Below, in pieces: positions 18,698 through 27,708 of a DNA stretch of 35,365 bases. The notes under the pieces are model-generated. The model saw only the letters and a list, made by a program, of their open reading frames with translations, was not told the DNA's origin and made no database searches. Made by a program: the position numbers and the translations under genes. The stretch is from an uncultured Sphingomonas sp. (GTDB lineage Bacteria > Pseudomonadota > Alphaproteobacteria > Sphingomonadales > Sphingomonadaceae), in contig CADCVY010000079.1 of NCBI GenBank assembly GCA_902806275.1, positions 1-35,365 on the forward strand, given 5' to 3'. Each line of letters opens with the position of its first letter. Position 1 is the stretch's first letter.

Positions 18698-20376
18698 GCT
18701 GCTGCGCGGCGGTGTGCTGCCATGAACAGCGCGGACAGCGCTGCAGGCGTTACACCCGCAACACGTGACGCCTGGTCCAGTGTCTCCGGCCGGGCAGAGC
18801 TCAACCTCTCGATCATCTCGTTCGAAAGCCCGGCGATCGCGCGATAGTCTAGGCTCTCAGGGATGCGCACAGCGACATCGCGCCGAACCGCCTCCCATTC
18901 GCGTTGCTGGCGCTCTACGTACGGCGCGTAAAGCGCATCTGCCTTACCTTCTTCGGTGCCGCTCCACGCCGGTGCAGACCTTTGCATGAAGTGCTCTTCA
19001 ATCTGTTCGCGCCGCGATTCCGTCACGCATTCCGCGTCCAGCGCCGCTTGTCCCAACCGGGTGGTGGCATTGTCGGCCCGCAGAGAAAGTCGATACTCGG
19101 CGCGCGCGGTCATCATACGATACGGCTCGCTGACTCCCTGAACCGTCAGGTCGTCGAGCATTACGCCGATGTAGCTGGTGCGGCGGTCGAAGCGCACCTC
19201 CTTCGCGCCGCGCGAAACGGCCGCTGCGTTCAACCCCGCGACAAGCCCCTGCGCGGCAGCCTCTTCATAACCGGTGGTCCCGTTGATCTGTCCGGCGAGG
19301 AACAGGCCAGGCATCTCGCGAACCTCCAAGGTGGTGCGCAGCCGGCGAGGGTCGATGTGCTCGTACTCCACGGCATAGCCAGGCCTGACGATCTCCGCAC
19401 GCTCAAGCCCCCTGACGCTGCGAACGAACTCAATCTGCACATCAGCCGGCAGCGAGGTCGAGATACCGTTTGGGTAAACGAGGGAGTCGTCCAGACCTTC
19501 CGGCTCAAGAAAGATCTGGTGGCCATCGCGTCCGCCGAAACGCAGAACCTTGTCTTCGATCGAGGGGCAGTAGCGCGGGCCGCGCCCCTCGATCGCGCCC
19601 GCGAACAGTGGCGACCGATGGAAGCTGCCACCGACAATGTCATGCGTGCGGCTGTTGGTGCGGGCGATCGCACAACGCAGCTGCGGCAGCTCGCCACCAC
19701 TCCCGGTCAGTGCGGACATGGTCCACCGCTCCGGGTCGCTCGGCTGCTCCTCAAGCGCAGACCAGTCGATCGTACGCCCATCAAGGCGCGGCGGCGTCCC
19801 GGTCTTCAACCTTCCCTGCCCCAGCCCGATCTCCCGGACCTGCTGCGCCAAGGCAATCGAAGCCTGCTCGTCGCGTCGGCCGCCGGGGGCTACCTCCTCA
19901 CCGACGAACAGCTTTGCATCCAGGAACGTGCCGGTGGCAATAACAACCGCGCGGCACGAAAGTTGTCCTTGGGTCGTCTCGACGCCGATGACCCGGCCGC
20001 CCCTGGTGATCATCCTGGTGCCCTCGGCGACGATGATTTCCACACCGGAGCGGCTAAGCGCCCCGGCGATAGCGGCGCCGTACTGCCGCCGGTCCGCCTG
20101 GATCCGCGGGCCCCACACAGCCGGTCCCTTGCTGCGGTTCAGCATTCGGCGATGGATCATCGCGCAATCCGCGGCGCGCGCCATCAGCCCATCGAAGACG
20201 TCGAGTTCGCGAACGAGATGACCCTTGCCGACGCCCCCTATCGAGGGATTGCACGACATCTGCCCGGCATCTTCAATGCGAAAGGTCAGCATTCCAACCC
20301 GGGCGCCGCGGCGAGCGGCAGCAGCCGCAGCCTCACAGCCGGCGTGACCAGCGCCAATGACCAAGACGTCGAACAT
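18694..20376 (-). CDS. mnmG: tRNA uridine-5-carboxymethylaminomethyl modification enzyme MnmG (GidA), short form
   Basis: [88 protein letters not shown]. Confidence 0.97.
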   Translation of the reverse strand: MFDVLVIGAGHAGCEAAAAAARRGARVGMLTFRIEDAGQMSCNPSIGGVGKGHLVRELDVFDGLMARAADCAMIHRRMLNRSKGPAVWGPRIQADRRQYGAAIAGALSRSGVEIIVAEGTRMITRGGRVIGVETTQGQLSCRAVVIATGTFLDAKLFVGEEVAPGGRRDEQASIALAQQVREIGLGQGRLKTGTPPRLDGRTIDWSALEEQPSDPERWTMSALTGSGGELPQLRCAIARTNSRTHDIVGGSFHRSPLFAGAIEGRGPRYCPSIEDKVLRFGGRDGHQIFLEPEGLDDSLVYPNGISTSLPADVQIEFVRSVRGLERAEIVRPGYAVEYEHIDPRRLRTTLEVREMPGLFLAGQINGTTGYEEAAAQGLVAGLNAAAVSRGAKEVRFDRRTSYIGVMLDDLTVQGVSEPYRMMTARAEYRLSLRADNATTRLGQAALDAECVTESRREQIEEHFMQRSAPAWSGTEEGKADALYAPYVERQQREWEAVRRDVAVRIPESLDYRAIAGLSNEMIERLSSARPETLDQASRVAGVTPAALSALFMAAHRRAAA

Positions 20377-20424
20377 TTCCGGTCGCTTAGCCGATGCAGT
20401 GGCAATAAGCTATGCGAGTGTGCC

Positions 20425-20438
20425 GTTCCACGTGGAAC
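20425..20438. promoter_or_regulatory. parS-like site 3 (GTTCCACGTGGAAC), intergenic mnmE/mnmG
   Basis: Perfect 14-bp palindrome matching the parS core, in the 64-bp gap between the mnmE stop (20441) and mnmG start (20376). Confidence 0.93.
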
Positions 20439-20440
20439 AA

Positions 20441-21724
20441 TTATTTGCCCAAACAGAACCTGGAGAACAAAGCGTCCAGCACGTCTTCAAAGCCGGCGCG
20501 GCCAGTAAGTTGGTCAAAAGCCGTTCGGGCGGCGCGGAGGTTTTCTGCCGCGAGGATAATCTCGACTTCGTCCGCCGCGGCCGCCAGAAAGTTGGCCGCG
20601 TCCTGGATGTGACCGGCCTGGCGGCGGTTCAGCGCAATTGCATCATCCGCCGGCAGCATCCGCTCCGCAAGCCTGCCAATGCGGGCAAGCAGATCCACGA
20701 TCCCCTCGCCGGTTTTCGCGGATAGCGGGAGCGCGGCGCTGCCTGAGTCCGGAGGAACAATGTCGGCTTTGCCATGCACGAGAATAGTGCGCGAGTGTTG
20801 TGGCGCGTTAGCCGGCGGCCCCATCCACACCAGGATGTCGGCCGCTTCACTTAGTCGCTCGGCCCGGGCCACGCCGATCGTCTCGACGGGATCGCTAGTC
20901 GCGCGCAAGCCGGCGGTGTCGGTCAGCAGCAATGGGATGCCGGCAAGCGCAAGCGGCACTTCGATATGGTCCCGCGTGGTGCCGGGCACATCGCTTACAA
21001 TCGCTCGCTCACCTCCAGCTACTGCATTAAGAAGGCTGGACTTTCCAGCATTCGGCGGTCCGGCAATAACGACCCTGACCCCATCCTTGAGAGGCTCAGC
21101 CCGCGGCCGGGCAAGCCACCGGTTCAACTCTTTTGCTAAGGCACCGCATTCTCGTGAAAGCGAGAGGTCGCCAACTTCATCGTCCTCACCCGCATAATCA
21201 ATTGCGCGCTCGGCCTGGGCCGCCAGTGCAAGCACCCGCTCCTGCCACTGGCCGGTCTGCTTGCGCAGTCCGCCCTCGGCAAGCATCAATGCCGCCTTGC
21301 GCTGTGACTCGGTTTCCGCCTCGAGGAGGTCGGCGAGCCCTTCGGCTTCGGTCAGGTCGATGCGGCCGTTCTCAAACGCGCGGCGGGTGAACTCCCCCGG
21401 CTGGGCTTGGCGCAGGTCCGGCAGCGTCCCGAGCGCCGGCAGCACCGCATCGACCACCGCGCGGCCGCCATGGCAATGGAGTTCGACCACGTCCTCGCCC
21501 GTGGCGCTTGCCGGAGCATCAAAGCGCAGGACGAGCGCATGGTCGAGCAGCTCGTCGGTTTGCGGATGCCGGATTTCCCGCACCGCCGCAGTTCGCTCGG
21601 CAGGCAGCGATCCCGCCAACCGTGTCCCGGCGCCGTGCGCGGACGGTCCGCTGACCCTGATGATGGCGATCGCTGCCGGTGGGCGGCCGCTGGCGAGAGC
21701 GTAGATCGTCGCCGCGGCGCTCAA
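20441..21724 (-). CDS. mnmE: tRNA uridine-5-carboxymethylaminomethyl modification GTPase MnmE (TrmE)
   Basis: TIYALASGRPPAAIAIIRVSG, GPPNAGKSSLLNA (G1), VSDVPGTTRD (G2), DTAGLR (G3), C-terminal FCLGK. Confidence 0.96.
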   Translation of the reverse strand: MSAAATIYALASGRPPAAIAIIRVSGPSAHGAGTRLAGSLPAERTAAVREIRHPQTDELLDHALVLRFDAPASATGEDVVELHCHGGRAVVDAVLPALGTLPDLRQAQPGEFTRRAFENGRIDLTEAEGLADLLEAETESQRKAALMLAEGGLRKQTGQWQERVLALAAQAERAIDYAGEDDEVGDLSLSRECGALAKELNRWLARPRAEPLKDGVRVVIAGPPNAGKSSLLNAVAGGERAIVSDVPGTTRDHIEVPLALAGIPLLLTDTAGLRATSDPVETIGVARAERLSEAADILVWMGPPANAPQHSRTILVHGKADIVPPDSGSAALPLSAKTGEGIVDLLARIGRLAERMLPADDAIALNRRQAGHIQDAANFLAAAADEVEIILAAENLRAARTAFDQLTGRAGFEDVLDALFSRFCLGK

Positions 21725-21727
21725 AGC

Positions 21728-22459
21728 CTAGCCGGCGAGGCCGAGCACCGGGGCGACGTCATGCCAGCCTTCCCAGATCATCTTAACGGCAACCCACAGG
21801 ATCACGGCCAGGCCAACGTAGGCGATCCAGCGGTACCGCTCGATGTACTTGGCGATGACATTGGCCGCGATGCCCATCAGCCCGACCGCGAAAATCAGGC
21901 CGACGATCAGGATGCCAGGGTGCTCACGCGCCGCTCCGGCCACCGCCAGCACGTTGTCGAGGCTCATGCTCACATCGGCCACCGCGACCGCCCAGGCGGC
22001 GCTCGCAAAGCTCTTGGCGGGTTTGATGCCTGAATGCTCGTCGCCCTTGACCTCGGGCGAGCCGGCGCTTTCACCGGCGCCGCCGTGAGTGAGCTCACGC
22101 CACATCTTCCACGCCACCCACAGCAGCAGAACGCCGCCGGCGAGGATCAGGCCGACGATCTGCAGCAATTGGGTGACGATCAGCGCGAAGCCGATGCGCA
22201 AGACGAGGGCAGCGAGCACGCCGATCAGGATGACCTTGCGGCGCTGCTCGGCCGGAAGCCCAGCTGCCAGCGCTCCGACGACGATGGCGTTGTCGCCCGC
22301 CAGCACCAGGTCGATCATCAGCACCTGCACGAACGCCGCAAAGGCGGCCGGCTCGGTGATGTTCGAGAAGTCGTTCACGATGGCGCGCCACATGTCGGCC
22401 GGCCCGCCGAGATCGACGGGCGCTGCCGCGCCGGCGGCGGCGATCAAGAGATCGATCAT
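21728..22459 (-). CDS. TerC-family (YjbE-type) integral membrane protein
   Basis: VLMIDLVLAGDNAIVVGALAAGLP and DVSMSLDNVLAVAGAA paired TerC motifs; multiple TM segments. Confidence 0.92.
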   Translation of the reverse strand: MIDLLIAAAGAAAPVDLGGPADMWRAIVNDFSNITEPAAFAAFVQVLMIDLVLAGDNAIVVGALAAGLPAEQRRKVILIGVLAALVLRIGFALIVTQLLQIVGLILAGGVLLLWVAWKMWRELTHGGAGESAGSPEVKGDEHSGIKPAKSFASAAWAVAVADVSMSLDNVLAVAGAAREHPGILIVGLIFAVGLMGIAANVIAKYIERYRWIAYVGLAVILWVAVKMIWEGWHDVAPVLGLAG

Positions 22460-22484
22460 CTGTTCGGCCCCTGCAAACCGGCGG

Positions 22485-23741
22485 CTATTGGTTCATGCTG
22501 GCGAAGAAGTCCTCGTTGGACTTGGCGTCTTTCATCTTGTCGAGCAGGAACTGCATGGCGTCGACCGTGCCCATCTGCATCAGAATGCGGCGCAGCACCC
22601 ACATCTTGGTGAGGATGTTCTGGTCGACCAGCAGCTCCTCCTTGCGGGTGCCGGACTTGCCGACATCCAGCGACGGGAAGATGCGCTTGTCGCTGACCTT
22701 GCGGTCGAGCACGATCTCGCTGTTGCCGGTGCCTTTGAACTCTTCGAAGATGACCTCGTCCATCTTGGAGCCGGTGTCGATCAGCGCCGTGGCAATGATC
22801 GAGAGCGAGCCGCCTTCCTCGATATTGCGGGCGGCGCCGAAGAAGCGCTTGGGCCGCTGCAGCGCATTGGCGTCGACGCCGCCCGTGAGCACCTTGCCCG
22901 AGCTCGGCACCACCGTGTTGTAGGCGCGACCCAAGCGGGTGATAGAATCGAGCAGGATCACCACGTCCTTCTTGTGCTCGACCAGTCGCTTGGCCTTTTC
23001 GATCACCATTTCCGCGACCTGGACGTGGCGCTGCGCCGGTTCGTCGAAGGTCGAGGAGATCACCTCGCCATGCACCGAACGCTGCATGTCGGTGACTTCT
23101 TCGGGGCGCTCGTCGATCAGCAGGACTATTAGGAAGACTTCCGGATTGTTGTCGGTGATGGCGCGGGCGATGTTCTGCAGCAGCACGGTCTTGCCGGTGC
23201 GGGGCGGCGCCACGATCAGCGCGCGCTGGCCCTTGCCGAGCGGCGAGACGATGTCGATAACCCGCGCGCTCTTGTCCTTGATGGTTGGATCAAGCGTGTC
23301 GAGCCGCAGCTTCTTGTCCGGGTAGAGCGGCGTCAGATTGTCGAAATTGACCCGGTGGCGGACGGCCTCGGGATCATCAAAATTGATGTTGGAAACGCGA
23401 GTCAGAGCGAAATAGCGCTCGCCGTCCTTGGGCGCGCGGATCTCGCCTTCCACCGTGTCGCCGGTGCGAAGGCCGAAGCGGCGGACGACGTTCGGCGCGA
23501 CATAGATGTCATCAGGTCCGGCGAGGTAATTGGCTTCCGGCGAGCGGAGAAAACCAAAACCGTCGTTCAGCACCTCGATAGTGCCGGTGCCCATGATCTC
23601 GACGCCGCTCTCGGCCTGCGCCTTGAGAATCGAGAACATGATGTCCTGCTTGCGCAGCGTCGAAGCGCCCTCGACGCCCATCTCCTCGGCCATGGCAACG
23701 AGTTCGGCAGGAGCCTTCTTCTTCAATTCTTTCAAATGCAT
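22485..23741 (-). CDS. rho: Transcription termination factor Rho
   Basis: [118 protein letters not shown]. Confidence 0.98.
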   Translation of the reverse strand: MHLKELKKKAPAELVAMAEEMGVEGASTLRKQDIMFSILKAQAESGVEIMGTGTIEVLNDGFGFLRSPEANYLAGPDDIYVAPNVVRRFGLRTGDTVEGEIRAPKDGERYFALTRVSNINFDDPEAVRHRVNFDNLTPLYPDKKLRLDTLDPTIKDKSARVIDIVSPLGKGQRALIVAPPRTGKTVLLQNIARAITDNNPEVFLIVLLIDERPEEVTDMQRSVHGEVISSTFDEPAQRHVQVAEMVIEKAKRLVEHKKDVVILLDSITRLGRAYNTVVPSSGKVLTGGVDANALQRPKRFFGAARNIEEGGSLSIIATALIDTGSKMDEVIFEEFKGTGNSEIVLDRKVSDKRIFPSLDVGKSGTRKEELLVDQNILTKMWVLRRILMQMGTVDAMQFLLDKMKDAKSNEDFFASMNQ

Positions 23742-23875
23742 GATTGAGGTCTTCTTGTTGAGAATTTGGCTCAGCCGTCTCGTGTCGGAAGCTGCAGATG
23801 CGGCAGGACGCCGCATAGTGAAGGAGGAACGGTCGCCGGCGGGAAGGAGAAGGGGCCGAAGAGCCGTCGCGATTC

Positions 23876-23904
23876 GCGGTATGGCGGCCCGAACCCCCTG
23901 TCAA
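23876..23904 (-). promoter_or_regulatory. rho: Candidate sigma70-type promoter upstream of rho
   Basis: Minus strand TTGACA-N17-TACCGC, about 135 nt upstream of the rho start; -10 match is weak. Confidence 0.4.
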
Positions 23905-23969
23905 TCAGCGGTAACGGCCAGCATCGCCGAAGCGTTTAAAAAAGGCGGACAGTTTTCGCGTCGTCCAGC

Positions 23970-24422
23970 CTAGAATGGCCGGACGATGACCAGGACCACG
24001 ATGATTGCCGCGGCGATGCCGGGAACCTCGTTGATCATCCGCACGGCTTTCCCGGAGAGCGGCCGCACGCCAGACGCCAGCTTCTTGCCGTAGGCGCCCA
24101 GCCAGCCCTGGTAGGCGCTGAGCGCAACCACCAGCGCCAGCTTGCCGTGGAACCAGCCCTGGCTGAAGGCGTCGATGTGGAGCGCCAAGGCAAGCCCGAG
24201 CCCCCACACCAGGATCATCGCCGGGTTGAGGATGATCGAGCGAACCCGGCTTTCACGTTCGATCCATGCTCGGTCCTCCGGCGACCCTGCCGCGGTCTCC
24301 TGATGGTAGACGTAAAATCGCGGCAGCAGGAACAGCCCCGCCATCCAGAAGATCACAAAAGTGACATGGGCGGCCTTTACCCAAAGGTAGGCTGGCCCGA
24401 GGAACCCCGCCAGATCCGTCAT
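23970..24422 (-). CDS. hemJ: HemJ-type protoporphyrinogen IX oxidase (CopD-like membrane protein)
   Basis: YLWVKAAHVTFVIFWMAGLFLLPRFYVYH; FHGKLALVVALSAYQGWLG; RMINEVPGI; overlaps hemE by 4 bp. Confidence 0.92.
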   Translation of the reverse strand: MTDLAGFLGPAYLWVKAAHVTFVIFWMAGLFLLPRFYVYHQETAAGSPEDRAWIERESRVRSIILNPAMILVWGLGLALALHIDAFSQGWFHGKLALVVALSAYQGWLGAYGKKLASGVRPLSGKAVRMINEVPGIAAAIIVVLVIVRPF

Positions 24423-25480
24423 TGCTGCCCCTTCACCAGCGCCATCAGCCGCTCGACGTGCGCAATCGGCGTTTCCTTGCTGATGCCGTGCCCCAAGTTG
24501 AAGATATGGGGACGACCGGACAGCGCCCGCAAGATGTCCCCGACGCCGTGCTCGAGATCGTCCGTTCCAGCAAGCAGCAGGAGCGGGTCGAGATTACCCT
24601 GCACCGGCATGCCGGCCGGCAGCTCGCGGTCCGCCCACACTGGGTCTACGGTCTCGTCGAGGCCGATCGCATCGATGCCGGTCTCCCGCGCATAGGCGCC
24701 GAGCTTGCCGCCTGCGCCCTTGGGAAAGCCAATGATCGGCACGCCGGGGTGACTGGCCCCCAGCGCCGCCACGATCGCCGCCGTGGGGGCAATCACCCAC
24801 CGCTCAAACTCCTTCGGCGCAAGGCTGCCCGACCAGCTGTCGAACAGCTGCACGGCGTCAGCCCCGGCCTCGATCTGCCCGGCCAGGTACTCAATCGTTA
24901 TCGTGACGATCCGGTCGATCAGCGCGCTCATGGGCCCGCTGTCGCGATAGGAGAACAACCGTGTCTCCGCCTGCTCACGGCTGCCCTGCCCGGCGACCAT
25001 GTAAGTGGCCACGGTCCAAGGACTGCCGGCGAACCCGAGCAGCGTCCTCGACGGATCGAGTTGCGCTTTGACCTTCGCCACGGTTGCGTAGATCGGCTCC
25101 AGCCGGGCTGGGAATGGCGTCAGCTGATCAAGTGCCGCGTGGCTCAGTGGCGGAGTGAGGCGCGGTCCTTCGCCGGCGATAAAGGTCAAGTTTTGGCCCA
25201 TGGCGAACGGCACGATGAGGATGTCGGAGAACAGTATCGCGGCGTCGAGCTCGGCGAAGCGCCGGAGCGGCTGCAGCGTGATCTCGGCGGCCGCGTCGCT
25301 GTCGTAAACCAGATTGAGGAAGCTGCCCCGGTCGGCCCGGAGCGCACGATATTCGGGAAGGTAGCGGCCGGCCTGGCGCATCATCCAGACGGGCGGCGGG
25401 TCTAGCCGCTGACCGTGAAGGACGGCCAGCACCGGCTTGTCGGCCTGGTGATCATGAGATTCGCCAGGCGCCTGAGCCAC
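24419..25480 (-). CDS. hemE: Uroporphyrinogen decarboxylase
   Basis: PPPVWMMRQAGRYLPEYRALR, ILFSDILIVPFAMGQ, GFAGSPWTVATYMVAG, FNLGHGI; GTG start. Confidence 0.97.
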   Translation of the reverse strand: MAQAPGESHDHQADKPVLAVLHGQRLDPPPVWMMRQAGRYLPEYRALRADRGSFLNLVYDSDAAAEITLQPLRRFAELDAAILFSDILIVPFAMGQNLTFIAGEGPRLTPPLSHAALDQLTPFPARLEPIYATVAKVKAQLDPSRTLLGFAGSPWTVATYMVAGQGSREQAETRLFSYRDSGPMSALIDRIVTITIEYLAGQIEAGADAVQLFDSWSGSLAPKEFERWVIAPTAAIVAALGASHPGVPIIGFPKGAGGKLGAYARETGIDAIGLDETVDPVWADRELPAGMPVQGNLDPLLLLAGTDDLEHGVGDILRALSGRPHIFNLGHGISKETPIAHVERLMALVKGQQ

Positions 25481-25772
25481 CCTTCTTACTCCCTTATATT
25501 ATATTGAAAGAAGGATTGATGTTGTAATTGGTCGCTTGGCAGCGGGGTTTAGGCGCGGCTCCCGGAATTGCCAACAAACGACCGCTTCCGGCGTGCTCTG
25601 TGTAAGCGCGAGTCGCTTGAGGCTGCTCCCGTGATTCACAGCTTGGGGATGATTTCCGCCCCCGTGGATAGATGATCGGAAAGTTCACGCCGGCGCTTGG
25701 CCCATCGCCGATTACGGGGCATCCCCACGCTCGCCCTACGCTCCAGACCGCGCTTTTCCACAAGGTTGTTCG
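25481..25772. other. Probable chromosomal replication origin (oriC), hemE-maf intergenic region
   Basis: Divergent hemE/maf intergenic region (conserved alphaproteobacterial ori context), AT-rich tract at about 25484-25530, DnaA-box-like TTTTCCACA (25754-25762) plus degenerate boxes, gene polarity switch, parABS nearby. Confidence 0.75.
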
Positions 25773-26354
25773 TTGACCCTGATCCTCGCCTCAACCAGCG
25801 CGATCCGCCGCTCGATGCTCAGCGCAGCAGGCGTGGGGTTTGAGGCCGTTGCGCCGAATGTGGATGAAGCCGCGATCAAGGCCACACTGCCAGTGGCGGC
25901 GAACATCGCGTCCGAACTCGCCGCGGCCAAAGCGCTAGCGGTTAGCGCTAAGCGGCTCGAGGAATGGGTGATAGGCAGCGACAGCGTGGTCGAGGTCGAC
26001 GGCCGCGACTTCAGCAAGCCGGCAAACCTAGCCGACGCCGCTGACCACCTGCGCTTCTTTTCCGGGAAGGCGATGCGTCTCACCAGCGCAGTCGCGCTTG
26101 CGCGGTTCGGCGGTGTAGACTGGAACCATCAGGAAACGGCCACGCTGAACGTCCGCCAGCTCTCGGACCAGTTCATTGACGATTATCTCGCCGCCGAATG
26201 GCCACAGGTGGGCTATTGCGTGGGGGTCTTCCGCATGGAGGCCCGCGGCGTGCAATTGTTCGAATCGGTCGACGGCGACCATTTCACCATCCTCGGTATG
26301 CCCCTGCTGCCGTTGCTGGGCGCGCTGCGGACCCGCCGGCTGCTGCCGGCATGA
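25773..26354 (+). CDS. Maf-family nucleoside triphosphate pyrophosphatase
   Basis: LILASTSAIRRSMLSAAG; VIGSDSVVEVDG; DYLAAEWPQVGYCVGVFRMEARGVQLFESVDGDHFTILGMPLLPLL; TTG start. Confidence 0.93.
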   Translation: MTLILASTSAIRRSMLSAAGVGFEAVAPNVDEAAIKATLPVAANIASELAAAKALAVSAKRLEEWVIGSDSVVEVDGRDFSKPANLADAADHLRFFSGKAMRLTSAVALARFGGVDWNHQETATLNVRQLSDQFIDDYLAAEWPQVGYCVGVFRMEARGVQLFESVDGDHFTILGMPLLPLLGALRTRRLLPA

Positions 26355-26944
26355 CAAGGATCGCGCTCACCGGGTCGATCGGCATGGGCAAGTCGACCGT
26401 GGCGCGCATGTTCGAAGCGGCGGGCGTACCAGTGTTCGATGCCGATGCCGTGGTCAGGCAATTGCAGGCCGAAGACGGAGAGCTGATCGCGGCCCTGGCC
26501 GAACGTTTTCTTGGCACGGTGACCGACGGGGTGCTCGACCGCGAGGCCCTTGCGGCGCGGGTGCTCGGACGGCCCGAGGACCTGGCCGCGCTGGAGGCGC
26601 TCGTCCATCCGGCCGTTCACCGGGAGCGCGCGCGCTTCATAATCGACAACAAGGACCGGCCGGCCCTGCTGTTCGATATTCCGCTGCTCTTCGAAACCGG
26701 CGGTGAAGAGGCGTTCGACGAGGTGGTCGTCGTTTCCGCGCCTCCCGCTGTCCAGCGCGCGCGGGTGCTGGCGCGGCCGGGAATGACCGAGGCGAAGCTC
26801 GCCGCCATCCTGGCTCGCCAGCTGCCCGACGAGGAGAAACGGCGGCGGGCCGACTTCGTGATCGATACCGGCGAGGACCTATCCACAACTGAGGCCCAGG
26901 TGCGCAAAATCCTCGCTTGTCTGGACCTCTCCGGACGCCGATAA
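26351..26944 (+). CDS. coaE: Dephospho-CoA kinase
   Basis: IALTGSIGMGKSTVARMFEAAGVPVFDADAVV; HPAVHRERARF; LLFDIPLLFETG; ATGA overlap with maf. Confidence 0.96.
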   Translation: MTRIALTGSIGMGKSTVARMFEAAGVPVFDADAVVRQLQAEDGELIAALAERFLGTVTDGVLDREALAARVLGRPEDLAALEALVHPAVHRERARFIIDNKDRPALLFDIPLLFETGGEEAFDEVVVVSAPPAVQRARVLARPGMTEAKLAAILARQLPDEEKRRRADFVIDTGEDLSTTEAQVRKILACLDLSGRR

Positions 26945-26952
26945 AATCGCCC

Positions 26953-27651
26953 ATGCGCGAAATCGTTTTCGATACGGAGACCACCGGGCTCAATCCCGCC
27001 GGCGGCGACCGCATGGTCGAGATCGGCTGTGTCGAGATCTTCAACCGCATGGAGACCGGCAAGCACTTCCACGCCTACTTCAACCCCGATCGCGACATGC
27101 CGGGCGAAGCGGAGGCGGTGCATGGGCTCACCGCGATCTTCCTGTCCGACAAGCCGCGGTTCGGCGAGAAGGTCGGCGATCTGATCGAGTTCATCCAGGA
27201 CTCGCCGATGGTGGCGCACAATGCGTCGTTCGACTTCGGCTTCCTCAATCATGAGCTGCAGCATTGCGGTCAACCGCCCGTCTGCATGAGCCGAATGGTC
27301 GACACGCTATCGCTGGCACGGACGCGCCACCCGGGTGCCAAGCACAGCCTGGATGCCTTGTGCATGCGCTTCGGCATCGACCGCAGCCACCGCGTCAAGC
27401 ACGGCGCGCTGCTCGACGCGCAATTGCTGGCGCAGGTCTATGTCGAACTGACCGGCGGTCGGCAGATCGGGCTTGGCCTAGTCGCCGAGGCCGGTGAAGT
27501 GAGCGTTCCGGCGGCCGCCGGGCCGGTCACCATCCGCGAGCCCCGGCCGCCGCGGCCGCATCATGCCGCCGCCGAGGAACTTGAGCGTCACCGCGCGTTT
27601 ATTGCCCGGCTCGCCGATCCGCTCTGGTCACGTTTCGCCAGCATCGGTTGA
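26953..27651 (+). CDS. dnaQ: DNA polymerase III subunit epsilon
   Basis: REIVFDTETTGLNPAGGDRMVEIGCVEI; VHGLTAIFLSDKPRF; AHNASFDFGFLNHEL; HGALLDAQLLAQVYVELTGG. Confidence 0.97.
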   Translation: MREIVFDTETTGLNPAGGDRMVEIGCVEIFNRMETGKHFHAYFNPDRDMPGEAEAVHGLTAIFLSDKPRFGEKVGDLIEFIQDSPMVAHNASFDFGFLNHELQHCGQPPVCMSRMVDTLSLARTRHPGAKHSLDALCMRFGIDRSHRVKHGALLDAQLLAQVYVELTGGRQIGLGLVAEAGEVSVPAAAGPVTIREPRPPRPHHAAAEELERHRAFIARLADPLWSRFASIG

Positions 27652-27708
27652 CGGGCAATTCCGGGCCGCCCTAACCGGCGCGGCCCATCGGACAAGGAGC
27701 ATCGCCAA

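Noticed and set aside
12535-18770. Other CACGTG hexamers (e.g. near 12535, 13815, 18763)
   Set aside because: They lack the GTT/AAC flanks required for parS.
18904-20508. 534-aa plus-strand ORF opposite mnmG
   Set aside because: Antisense to conserved MnmG motifs; no recognisable domain; expected from high-GC third-position bias.
22460-22484. Possible Mn2+ riboswitch (yybP-ykoY) upstream of the TerC-family gene
   Set aside because: Only about 25 bp separates the TerC-family gene from rho, too short for the aptamer.
22089-23132. 347-aa plus-strand ORF opposite terC/rho
   Set aside because: Spans two well-supported minus-strand genes and has no coherent domain.
24422-25405. 327-aa plus-strand ORF opposite hemE
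   Set aside because: Shadow ORF of hemE.
25494-25763. 89-aa minus-strand ORF filling the putative origin
   Set aside because: No recognisable motif, unusual composition, runs through the AT-rich tract; more consistent with non-coding origin sequence.
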